A stretch of DNA of 64,000 nt from Costertonia aggregata (GTDB taxonomy: Bacteria; Bacteroidota; Bacteroidia; Flavobacteriales; Flavobacteriaceae): NCBI RefSeq assembly GCF_013402795.1, contig NZ_CP058595.1:2013848-2077847 (forward strand), in the 5' to 3' direction. Below, piece after piece: positions 53,056 through 63,148 of this stretch; position 1 is the stretch's first letter; each line of letters opens with the position of its first letter. Both the position numbers and the translations under genes were made by a program. The notes below the pieces were generated by a model. The model saw only the letters and a program-made list of their open reading frames with translations. It was not told the origin of the DNA and searched no databases.

Positions 53056-55632
53056 TTATATTTTGCTAAACGTTAATAAAAAAGTGGTGCCTTGATCAAC
53101 CCTACTTTTAACTTCAATACTGCCGTTCATGGCCTCTACTTGGTTTTTTGTGATAAAAAGCCCTATGCCCTTTGCATCTTTATTTCTGTGAAAAGTTTTG
53201 TACATGCCAAAAAGTTTCTTCCCGTGTCTTTCCAGATCAATGCCAATACCATTATCCTCAAAGGCAATTGTCACAACATCATCTTTTACAACAGCATCTA
53301 TTTTTATAAAAAGCTGTCGTTCGGGAGCTGCATATTTTACACTATTTGAAAACAAATTAAGGAAAATACTATCAAAATACGCCGGAATTCCCTTTATTTT
53401 TAAATCGTGGGGAACGTTTATTGAATAAACTACATCTTTTTCTTTTAGAAGTACACTCAAATTTTTCTCTACATTTTTTAAGGTTCTGTGGATATTTACA
53501 TTTTTAATTTTTTCCGATGCACCTACTTTTACCTGTACTACTTCGTTTAAGTGCATAACCGTTTCGGCAAGGCTTTCCGAAGCGTTATTAAGCATGTTCA
53601 TAAGGTTTTTACGCTCATCGGCATCATTTTCAGATGCCAAAAAACCAGATAACATAGATAAGTTGCTGGAGTGCGACCTCAAGTTATGGGATACGATGTG
53701 CGCAAAGTTCAAAAGGCTTTCATTTTGTTCTTTAGTAACATCCAATAATTTTTTGGTACGGTTTTCTGCATGTATCCTGGAACTTATATCCAAAATCTGC
53801 GATATAAAATGAGATAGTTTTCCTTCAATATCTTTTACGGCTGTGACCGTGAGTATAGCATGCATTAAATCCCCTTTTTTATGATAATACCGTTTTTCGA
53901 TTTGATAGGTAGATATTTTCCCATCAACGACTTGTTGAAGTAATTTTAGATCGGTGTTCAGATCTTCGGGAAACGTCAATTCCTGAAAAGTCATTTGAAG
54001 TAGTTCTTTTTCGGTATATCCCAAGCTGTCACATAACCCTTTGTTTACCGAAATCCATTTACCATCCAAACTTACCAGGGCCATACCCACAGCTGAGTTT
54101 TCAAAAGTACCCTTAAAAGATTCTTGAACTCTTTCTAACTGTAATTTCGTGGTCTTTAGTTCGGTAATGTCCCAATTTGCCCCAATAATATTTCTGACCT
54201 TGCCATCTTTTCCTTTTTGCGCCTCACCAAAGGCAATTATATGTATGATATCGCCATTTGGCCTAATACCTCTGAATTGTGTATTGAAAGGTTTATCATA
54301 CGCAATGGTCATTTCAAGTTCATCATGAATTCTCTCTTTGTCTTCAGGATGTATCCGATGCATCCATTCGTTCAATAGATTGGAAGAGTTTTTGGGAATA
54401 TCGTACATGTCATACATGTAATCATTGCAGACCACCAGTTTTTCATTTATTTTGTAATCCCATATACCTATGTTTGCAGCCCTGGTCGCTACATGCAGTC
54501 GTTCGGATATTTCTTTATTTTTTAATTCTGCGCGTACGCTTTCGGTAATGTCCCAATTGGTGCCTATCATTTTTATGGCTCGGCCTTCATTATCTCTCTG
54601 GGTTACGGCATTTGCTTTGATGTATCTTATTTCCCCATTGGGCCAGACTACCCTAAATTCGGTATCGAATTCTTTTTCTCCCGAAATGGCCAAGGCGATT
54701 TCTTTGTCTCCCTGTTCTTTGTCATCGGGGTGTAGTCCAGCTTGCCAAGCTTCATATACACCATTAAAGTCTTCTTTTTTAATCCCGTAAAGGCGATACA
54801 TGTTATCGTCCCAAACCAATTCATTTTTAACAATGTCATAGTCCCATATACCCACATTGGCACCTTTTGTGGCAATGGCCAATCTTTCTGTGGCGGCTTT
54901 AAATTCCAATTCGGCCCGCTTTCTTTCGTCAATATCTTGAAAGGTTCCTAAAAGGCGTACACATTTTCCATCGATTGTTTCAACTTCTCCTTTGGCACGA
55001 ACCCAAATTTCGTTGCCTTTTGCCGTAACGATGATCAACTCGGTATCCCATGGTTTGCCATAACTAATGGCTTCCCCGACAAGCTTGCCGATGAGTTGTC
55101 GATACTCTCCTTCCTTATAAAAATTTATACCCTCTTCTAGACTGGGCATATAATCTTCGGGTACTTCGTGAATTTCTTTGGTTACCTTGGTCCAATAAAC
55201 AACATTGGTTTTTAAATCCAATTCCCAACCCCCTATTCGGCCAACACTCTCCGCTATTTTTAATAGTTCTTCCCTTTTTTTATGTTTCGTGATATCTTCA
55301 TGAATCACTATTAACCCACCAACAGATTCATCTTCGTTTTTCCAGGCATTGATTTTCCATTTAAACCATCTTATGGTACCGTCTGGGTATATAAATTTTT
55401 TACCTTTATTCGTATTGGAAGTTCCTTTTAAGCATTCCTGGTGTATGTCTTTGATCTCTTGTGGAGTATTCTGTATAACATCATAATAGGATTTGCCTAT
55501 TATTACCTTGTCTTTGATATTGAATTCTTGCAGCCAAATGTTCGAATGGCTTATGAAACGCATGTCGTTATCAAGAATGGCGACAGCGGTAGGGGAATCC
55601 TTGATAAGGAAGTTGATGGATAGAGTTTCCAA
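53056..55632 (-). CDS. Soluble histidine kinase with five PAS domains
   Basis: The 858-residue protein has no membrane helix. Five PAS domains lie in series (about 5-115, 125-240, 250-367, 375-495, 505-625), then a dimerisation helix with phospho-acceptor His649 in SHNLRSH and a HATPase domain (about 735-858) with LFSNSVKYA, EDNGIGID and GIGLFITKNQVEAM. PAS 3 and 4 are clear duplicates (both GIWDY, HPxDKE and WDITE). Several PAS domains have PAC-like ends typical of redox or ligand sensing, but no cofactor can be assigned. The start is a TTG at 55632; no ATG fits upstream. Confidence 0.92.
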   Translation of the reverse strand: METLSINFLIKDSPTAVAILDNDMRFISHSNIWLQEFNIKDKVIIGKSYYDVIQNTPQEIKDIHQECLKGTSNTNKGKKFIYPDGTIRWFKWKINAWKNEDESVGGLIVIHEDITKHKKREELLKIAESVGRIGGWELDLKTNVVYWTKVTKEIHEVPEDYMPSLEEGINFYKEGEYRQLIGKLVGEAISYGKPWDTELIIVTAKGNEIWVRAKGEVETIDGKCVRLLGTFQDIDERKRAELEFKAATERLAIATKGANVGIWDYDIVKNELVWDDNMYRLYGIKKEDFNGVYEAWQAGLHPDDKEQGDKEIALAISGEKEFDTEFRVVWPNGEIRYIKANAVTQRDNEGRAIKMIGTNWDITESVRAELKNKEISERLHVATRAANIGIWDYKINEKLVVCNDYMYDMYDIPKNSSNLLNEWMHRIHPEDKERIHDELEMTIAYDKPFNTQFRGIRPNGDIIHIIAFGEAQKGKDGKVRNIIGANWDITELKTTKLQLERVQESFKGTFENSAVGMALVSLDGKWISVNKGLCDSLGYTEKELLQMTFQELTFPEDLNTDLKLLQQVVDGKISTYQIEKRYYHKKGDLMHAILTVTAVKDIEGKLSHFISQILDISSRIHAENRTKKLLDVTKEQNESLLNFAHIVSHNLRSHSSNLSMLSGFLASENDADERKNLMNMLNNASESLAETVMHLNEVVQVKVGASEKIKNVNIHRTLKNVEKNLSVLLKEKDVVYSINVPHDLKIKGIPAYFDSIFLNLFSNSVKYAAPERQLFIKIDAVVKDDVVTIAFEDNGIGIDLERHGKKLFGMYKTFHRNKDAKGIGLFITKNQVEAMNGSIEVKSRVDQGTTFLLTFSKI

Positions 55633-55685
55633 ATGTTGTGTGGTTTTGGCCTTTTAAAATTACGATTATTTCTTAAACGTAAGAA

Positions 55686-55704
55686 ATTATAACAAAATTG
55701 TAAT
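55686..55704. promoter_or_regulatory. Imperfect palindrome upstream of katG
   Basis: ATTATAA and TTGTAAT are inverted with one mismatch around a 5-nt spacer, about 220 bp before katG. It has the size of a LysR-type (for example OxyR) site but sits far upstream; also near the kinase 5' end. Weak call. Confidence 0.2.
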
Positions 55705-55771
55705 AAAAATCTTTTATTCTGATGATTTCACTTTTGTTGTTTTGAACGAAATGGGCGAGATAGGCAAATCT

Positions 55772-55779
55772 TATTTTTG
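55772..55779 (+). promoter_or_regulatory. Candidate -7 element of katG
   Basis: TATTTTTG matches TAnnTTTG. The nearest TTG is 27 nt upstream, beyond the usual spacing. The resulting leader to the ATG would be about 140 nt. Confidence 0.3.
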
Positions 55780-55864
55780 GATAATATATTCATATGGTTT
55801 GTCTATATGACTCAAACGTTATTTTGTATTTTTATGTATCGAAAATCGTAACAACATCTTTTAA

Positions 55865-58174
<2,310 letters not shown>

Positions 58175-58198
58175 ATAATGTAAAAGAAGTTTAATTTT

Positions 58199-58236
58199 AA
58201 ACCGTTACATCACCAGTGATGTAGCGGTTTTTGTAC
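58199..58236 (+). terminator. Intrinsic terminator of katG
   Basis: TACATCAC pairs with GTGATGTA, extended by ACCGT/GCGGT with one G-U pair, then TTTTTG. It ends where the promoter of the ankyrin gene begins. Confidence 0.8.
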
Positions 58237-58241
58237 TTTTG
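58234..58241 (+). promoter_or_regulatory. Candidate -7 element of the ankyrin gene
   Basis: TACTTTTG matches TAnnTTTG and lies only 5 nt before the ATG at 58247, so the mRNA may be leaderless or nearly so. No TTG is seen at -33. Confidence 0.4.
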
Positions 58242-58246
58242 GATGT

Positions 58247-58723
58247 ATGGATAGTAAAACAGATATATTCTTTAACGAAATAAGAACGGGAAATAAAAAA
58301 GCCGTACAACAAATGCTCTTGGAAATTCCAGATCTGATCAAAGCCCAGGATCAAAGGGGGAGCACACCTTTGGTACTATGTACATATTACAACCATATTG
58401 ATATGGTAGATGTTCTATTGGATAACGGTGCCGATATAAATGCAAAGGATGCTTCGGGGAATACGGCACTCATGGGGGTATGTTTTAAGGGCTTTACTAA
58501 AATTGCGGAAAAACTCATATCCAGCGGAGCCGATGTCAATACACGAAATAACATGGGGGCCACTTGTTTGATATATGCGGTTACCTTCAATAATTTGGAT
58601 ATTGCCAAACTGTTATTGGACAATGGGGCTGACATTTCGATTAAGGATAGTAAGGGTAATTCGGCCTTGGACCATGCCAAAATACAAGGTTCGCCTACCA
58701 TGATTGATTTACTAGAGGGTTGA
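58247..58723 (+). CDS. Ankyrin-repeat protein paired with katG
   Basis: The 158-residue protein contains four ankyrin repeats (about residues 38-70, 71-103, 104-136 and a partial one) with GSTPLVLCTYYNHIDMVDVL, NTALMGVCFKG and ATCLIYAVTFNN cores. Ankyrin partners of catalases (AnkB-type) in other bacteria are needed for full catalase activity or localisation, which is the basis for linking it to the katG upstream. It has no signal peptide, so it is probably cytoplasmic. The katG terminator and its own -7 site suggest partly separate expression. Confidence 0.88.
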   Translation: MDSKTDIFFNEIRTGNKKAVQQMLLEIPDLIKAQDQRGSTPLVLCTYYNHIDMVDVLLDNGADINAKDASGNTALMGVCFKGFTKIAEKLISSGADVNTRNNMGATCLIYAVTFNNLDIAKLLLDNGADISIKDSKGNSALDHAKIQGSPTMIDLLEG

Positions 58724-59049
58724 ATTGAAATGACCAATAACCTATCCTGACCCCATGATCGAGATTTTTGCATACCAATTTTTGCCTTAACCTTAAGGTT
58801 ATAGTTTAAGATTTTAGTGTCTCACAGGCAATTACTTGTTATTTTGCCACTTTGACCCCTTGGGCATTTAAAAAAGATAGCATAATAAGTAGTCTGAGTG
58901 ATTCTGAGGAACAAAAAAGCGTACTTCAACTGAACCAAATTAAAATATAATTTTTATTCATCTTCAATCGTAAAATTCACCCTACATTCACAAAATCTCA
59001 TCAAGAGGGGAACAAGCTTTAAATCAAGATTATATCGATATATTGAACC
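58724..59049. other. Intergenic region upstream of the nitrilase-type gene
   Basis: This 326-bp gap has no convincing reading frame on either strand. A perfect 14-bp palindrome TAACCTTAAGGTTA lies at 58788-58801 and could be an operator. No strong TAnnTTTG site was found close to the ATG at 59050. Confidence 0.5.
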
Positions 59050-59826
59050 ATGGCAACCGAACTTCAAATAGCAATAATACAGACCAGTTTATTTTGGGAG
59101 AATCCCGAACAGAATAGAAAATCTATTTCTGATAAAATCGATACTATTTCGATGGAAACGGACATGATTGTCCTACCTGAGATGTTTACTACAGGTTTTA
59201 CGATGTCACCTCAAAACATTGATAAAAACGAAGGTAAAACCACATTAAAATGGATGCAAGAAAAAGCAAGGCAACAAAATTCGGCAATCGTTGGGAGTAT
59301 ACCATTTTATACAAACGGTGCATACACAAACCGGCTCTTTTTCGTTGAACCTAACTCACAATATCATTGTTACGATAAAAGGCATACGTTTACTTTGGCC
59401 GGGGAAGATAAAGTGTATAGAGCCGGTTCGGAAAGGCTTATCGTAAATTATAAAGGATTTAGAATATGCCCGTTGATCTGTTACGACCTTCGTTTTCCGG
59501 TATGGGCGAGAAATACGGTAGATTATGACATTTTAATCTATGTGGCCAATTGGCCAAAGCCTAGGGTAACCGCTTGGGACACGCTTTTGAAAGCGAGGGC
59601 CATAGAGAACATGGCTTATTGCATAGGCGTAAATAGAGTTGGTTTTGATGAAACGGGCCATGAATATTCTGGCCATTCCGCAGTTTACGATACTTTGGGG
59701 AATGACTTATGTTTTTCCAAAAAAGAGAGTGTCTTAACCGCTAAACTATCCAAAGAACATATCTCGACGACTAGAAATAAGCTAAAGTTTTTAGCTGATC
59801 GCGATAGTTTTACTCTGGCACCGTAA
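59050..59826 (+). CDS. Nitrilase-superfamily omega-amidase (YafV-like)
   Basis: The 258-residue enzyme has the Glu-Lys-Cys triad of the carbon-nitrogen hydrolases: Glu44 in LPEMFTTGF, Lys110 in YDKRHTF and Cys144 in LICYDLRFPVWARN. The segment order and the TGFTM loop match omega-amidases of the YafV/Nit2 type, which hydrolyse alpha-ketoglutaramate and alpha-ketosuccinamate. The exact substrate is inference from family. Its 3' end overlaps the convergent Ig-like lipoprotein gene by 17 bp. Confidence 0.9.
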   Translation: MATELQIAIIQTSLFWENPEQNRKSISDKIDTISMETDMIVLPEMFTTGFTMSPQNIDKNEGKTTLKWMQEKARQQNSAIVGSIPFYTNGAYTNRLFFVEPNSQYHCYDKRHTFTLAGEDKVYRAGSERLIVNYKGFRICPLICYDLRFPVWARNTVDYDILIYVANWPKPRVTAWDTLLKARAIENMAYCIGVNRVGFDETGHEYSGHSAVYDTLGNDLCFSKKESVLTAKLSKEHISTTRNKLKFLADRDSFTLAP

Positions 59827-61423
59827 AGGTTTCATCCAATTCCCAATTGGCCCTTACTTCTAGTATTTTGGGGAGATACCTCACTTTTTCTGGTTGTATG
59901 CGTTTTAAATAATTACCGGTATCCCAAGCCCCGTTGCCATTTTTATCAAAAATAAGCCGTACCATATAGTTGCCGGGCGTAATGTTGGCAAACTCAAACG
60001 GTTTGGGTTCAGTGGCTACGATTTCCCTTTTGGTTTCCCCTTTTTCGGTCGTTAATTGAACTATAAGGGGGTATTGAACGTTTCCGGCCAAGTTTATGCG
60101 TAGATTGCCATAGTCGGCATAACTACCGGTCGAAAGGCGGTAATTTAAGGTGTCGTTTTGTGTTTCAAAAAAATCGGTCAAAGCTCCCGGTAGTAAGGTA
60201 AGTGCATAGCTTTCATTGGGGTCCAACGTAAATTCAATATCCACTTTATTGTTGATACTATCCAATATGGCGTCAAAGGTTACATTAATTGAGTCTTTAT
60301 TCATCATCTTCATCATAGCCGTATCTATTGCCATTATCGGAATATTGGCTTCAATATAAAAAGGCTCGCCAAAATTTAGTTTACCGCTTGCACTTGACGA
60401 AATTCGTAATGAATCCAAGGCCAGCTTTCTGTTTTTCACGGTAAAAGTATCTATGAGCTGTAGTCTTTCATTGGTGACCGTAAAAACAAGGGAATCATTT
60501 TCAAAGGGTGTAAACCAATAGTTTAAAGTATCTTTTTCCTTTTCTTTTTTGATTATGGTATTAACGGTATCCGGTAGTTTCGTCAATGGTTGTATGTTAA
60601 TATCTTCTCGGTTTCCTTGATATCCAAAAATAACCCTGTTTTTTGCGGCCAAACTTGGTACCGATATGTTGTAATCGGGTATTTCCTTGAACAGGCTCAA
60701 TAAATAGGTAGAATCGGTAGGCAATGATACAGTATCGTTTATAAAGCCGATTTTATCTGCTTTTTGGTCAAAAACGTTGTTTTTCGCCTGGTCTTTTACA
60801 GCAAACAAGGCATAATCTCCCGCTTTTAGATAGTTGAGGTTAAAAATTATGGTACTGTCCAACGTATTGGTAATGTAATTGGGGGGCCTTTGGTAAATGG
60901 TAGAGTCGGTATACGTACTATCCAGTTCATAGAGCATAACACTTATAAAATCGTCTGCCTCTTTGTCAAAAGCATCTTTTACCACTCCGGAGACTTTCAA
61001 GGAATCTACATATGGGCCGGTTGAGAAAACGTAGGTCAGAAAGCTATTGGGGTTGCCCTCGTTATTGTCCACTATACTTTGCCCAAAGTTGAAGGTATAG
61101 GTCGTGTTTTCTTTCAATGTATCTTTCAATACAATTTCGATGTATTTGCTGGCACTGCCTTGCGGCGTTATTATGGGTTGGTATTTTAAAGGGGGTGAGA
61201 TGATAAGCTGGTCCTGTATTTTCTCTAACTTGATATACTCGTCAAAATATAGGCGAATTTTTTTGGCCTTAAAATCTACGGATAGGTTTTCCGGTTCGGT
61301 TTTTATCAATACAGGTGGTGTTTCATCTTTTGGCCCTCCCGTGGGGCTGCCCCGTCTACCACATTGAAAAAAAGCCAACACGATGAAGAGAAGAAAAAAG
61401 TAAGCTAAAATACGTTTTAACAT
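59810..61423 (-). CDS. Lipoprotein with an N-terminal Ig-like (Big_5) domain
   Basis: The 537-residue lipoprotein has lipobox AFFQC (Cys21) and then a GRRGSPTGGPKDETPP linker. Residues about 35-135 form a Big_5 Ig-like domain (LSVDFKAKKIRLYFDEYIKL, ENTTYTFNFGQSIVDN). The rest is beta-rich with strands ending NYMVRLIFDKNGNGAWDTG. Such proteins are conserved in Bacteroidetes, surface or periplasmic, without a known role. It follows comF on the same strand by 48 bp. Confidence 0.85.
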   Translation of the reverse strand: MLKRILAYFFLLFIVLAFFQCGRRGSPTGGPKDETPPVLIKTEPENLSVDFKAKKIRLYFDEYIKLEKIQDQLIISPPLKYQPIITPQGSASKYIEIVLKDTLKENTTYTFNFGQSIVDNNEGNPNSFLTYVFSTGPYVDSLKVSGVVKDAFDKEADDFISVMLYELDSTYTDSTIYQRPPNYITNTLDSTIIFNLNYLKAGDYALFAVKDQAKNNVFDQKADKIGFINDTVSLPTDSTYLLSLFKEIPDYNISVPSLAAKNRVIFGYQGNREDINIQPLTKLPDTVNTIIKKEKEKDTLNYWFTPFENDSLVFTVTNERLQLIDTFTVKNRKLALDSLRISSSASGKLNFGEPFYIEANIPIMAIDTAMMKMMNKDSINVTFDAILDSINNKVDIEFTLDPNESYALTLLPGALTDFFETQNDTLNYRLSTGSYADYGNLRINLAGNVQYPLIVQLTTEKGETKREIVATEPKPFEFANITPGNYMVRLIFDKNGNGAWDTGNYLKRIQPEKVRYLPKILEVRANWELDETFTVPE

Positions 61424-61471
61424 GGTGTTCTAAAAGTCTCGGAACAAAGAAACAACTAATTTTACAGAAAC

Positions 61472-62182
61472 TTAAAATAAAGGTACAACGGCCATTGTAG
61501 CTATGAATATTTTAACATCTTTAGCTTGTTGCAAGGCCGTAGAGCATGCTTCCAGGGTAGCGCCCGTTGTAATAACGTCATCAACGAGTAAAATGTTTTT
61601 GTTTTGCAATATATCCACAGTATTCAAAATGTAGAGTTCCTGTGCATTTTGCCAACGGAATATTCTGTCTTTTTTGGTTTGGGTACGCGTATTTGCAGTT
61701 TTTAACAATAGGTCGTCCCTAAATTTTGCCCCTAAATGGTGTGCAATCCCTTTCCCAAAACCATCTACTTGATTATACCCTCTTTTTCTTCTTTTTTTCT
61801 TGTGCAAGGGTACCGGAATCACAAAATCTATTTTAGCTATCCCACTGTCGGTTTTTAGTATCTCTCCGTACCAATCGCCCAAAAAACCACTTATCTGCTC
61901 TTGGTTTTTATATTTTAGGTTATGAATGAGGTTTTTTACTATGCCATTTTCAATAAAAAAGAACAATGAACTCGCTTTTTTTACGTTAACCCTACCATAG
62001 AAATTACGGTCGATTGGGTTTTCATCGATAAAATTGTACTCGGTAACCGGTAAGCTATTTCGACAAACTGTACATAATAATCGTTCACCTTTACGTAAGT
62101 GGGCATTACATCCAAAACACACGATAGGTACTAGGATTGTGTTGATATCATTTAGTATATTTGACAGCTTAGAAGGGCACAA
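61472..62182 (-). CDS. ComF-family phosphoribosyltransferase-like protein
   Basis: The 236-residue protein has an N-terminal zinc-ribbon (CFGCNAHLRKGERLLCTVC, four Cys) and a C-terminal type I PRTase domain with the PRPP loop LLVDDVITTGATLEAC. ComF/GntX proteins act in competence-linked DNA metabolism in some bacteria; the reaction is not known here. The only fitting start is a TTG at 62182. It diverges from the coiled-coil gene with 32 bp between; the promoter of that gene lies inside the 5' part of comF. Confidence 0.9.
   Translation of the reverse strand: MCPSKLSNILNDINTILVPIVCFGCNAHLRKGERLLCTVCRNSLPVTEYNFIDENPIDRNFYGRVNVKKASSLFFFIENGIVKNLIHNLKYKNQEQISGFLGDWYGEILKTDSGIAKIDFVIPVPLHKKKRRKRGYNQVDGFGKGIAHHLGAKFRDDLLLKTANTRTQTKKDRIFRWQNAQELYILNTVDILQNKNILLVDDVITTGATLEACSTALQQAKDVKIFIATMAVVPLF
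62137..62163 (+). promoter_or_regulatory. Candidate promoter of the coiled-coil gene
   Basis: TTG (62137-62139), 16 nt, TATATTTG (62156-62163). Both elements are exact, with spacing one below the usual minimum. It overlaps the comF coding region on the opposite strand. Confidence 0.48.
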
Positions 62183-62214
62183 ATCTTTAGGTAATAACCT
62201 ACTTATTAAACTAG

Positions 62215-63111
62215 ATGGAAGTTCAAGATAGTAAATTTAATTATAGGATAATCCTTGCTGCCCTTGTGGCGGTCATTATAGGTGTTCTTATTGCTTTCTA
62301 CTATAGTTACGCCCAGTCCAAAACCCAAATCAGTTTTTTAGAGGATGAAAAATCCCTTTTAGTAAAAGATCTGACCTTGATGAAGACCGAGGTTGATAGG
62401 CTTTCCGCACTTGACGAGGTCAATGAAATTGAATTACAGGACTCAAGGCAGAAAGTGCAGCAATTGTTGGATTCTGTTGGGAAATTAAACTTTACCGTTG
62501 ATAAATTAAAAGAGTACAAAAAAGAACTTAGAACGTTGGAAGCTAGGCATGATAGCCTAAAGCTAAAGAACAATTTTCTCAAGTATAATAACATGTTACT
62601 CTCCGAGAAGTATGAGGAAACCAGAAAAAAGATAGAAGATTTACGGGGCAAGACCAGTACTTTGGCCGAGGCGGAAGCGTTACAACGACAAAAAATCCAA
62701 GAACTCAACAAAGAGCTTAAAATAAAGAGCTACCTAAAACTTGATGATTCTGAGGGTAGTGGTTACAGAATGCGAGGTGGCAAGCCCATACGCACCAACA
62801 AGGCTTCCACCATCTCAAAACTCAGGGGTTGTATTACCATTTCTGCAGATCCCAATGAAAAAACCCAGGAAAAAGTTATCTACTATCAGTTTCTTGGTCC
62901 CAATATGCAGGTAGTGCCCGATAATGCCAACACAATATCGGTAAACGGGAATATATACAGTAAAAGGGTTGAGCTCATATACGCAGGTAAAGAAATAAGT
63001 GTTTGCGATATTATCAGCGTACCCGAAGGTTCTTTGGAAGAAGGCCTCTACACGCTCAATGTTTTCGAGGAACAAAAATTACTGTCCTCAACAGAATTTC
63101 AGTTGAAATAA
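62215..63111 (+). CDS. Membrane-anchored coiled-coil protein
   Basis: The 298-residue protein has one N-terminal membrane helix (about 11-31), a long coiled coil (about 38-170) and a C-terminal beta domain (about 190-298; TISKLRGCITISADPNEKTQ, YYQFLGPNMQVVPDN). Topology suggests a periplasmic coiled coil and globular head, as in envelope scaffolds. I do not recognise the family. It precedes glyS by 37 bp but glyS has its own promoter-like site. The start is an ATG at 62215. Confidence 0.8.
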   Translation: MEVQDSKFNYRIILAALVAVIIGVLIAFYYSYAQSKTQISFLEDEKSLLVKDLTLMKTEVDRLSALDEVNEIELQDSRQKVQQLLDSVGKLNFTVDKLKEYKKELRTLEARHDSLKLKNNFLKYNNMLLSEKYEETRKKIEDLRGKTSTLAEAEALQRQKIQELNKELKIKSYLKLDDSEGSGYRMRGGKPIRTNKASTISKLRGCITISADPNEKTQEKVIYYQFLGPNMQVVPDNANTISVNGNIYSKRVELIYAGKEISVCDIISVPEGSLEEGLYTLNVFEEQKLLSSTEFQLK

Positions 63112-63136
63112 TATACGGTTTTAATAGGTAAAATTC

Positions 63137-63144
63137 TATTTTTG
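63137..63144 (+). promoter_or_regulatory. Candidate -7 element of glyS, near-leaderless
   Basis: TATTTTTG is followed by only CCGC before the glyS ATG at 63149, so transcription would begin at or next to the start codon. The string is identical to that at lspA. Confidence 0.45.
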
Positions 63145-63148
63145 CCGC

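Noticed and set aside
58788..58801. 14-bp palindrome TAACCTTAAGGTTA as a transcription-factor site
   Set aside because: A single short AT-rich palindrome far from the start codon without a second copy is not enough to call an operator.
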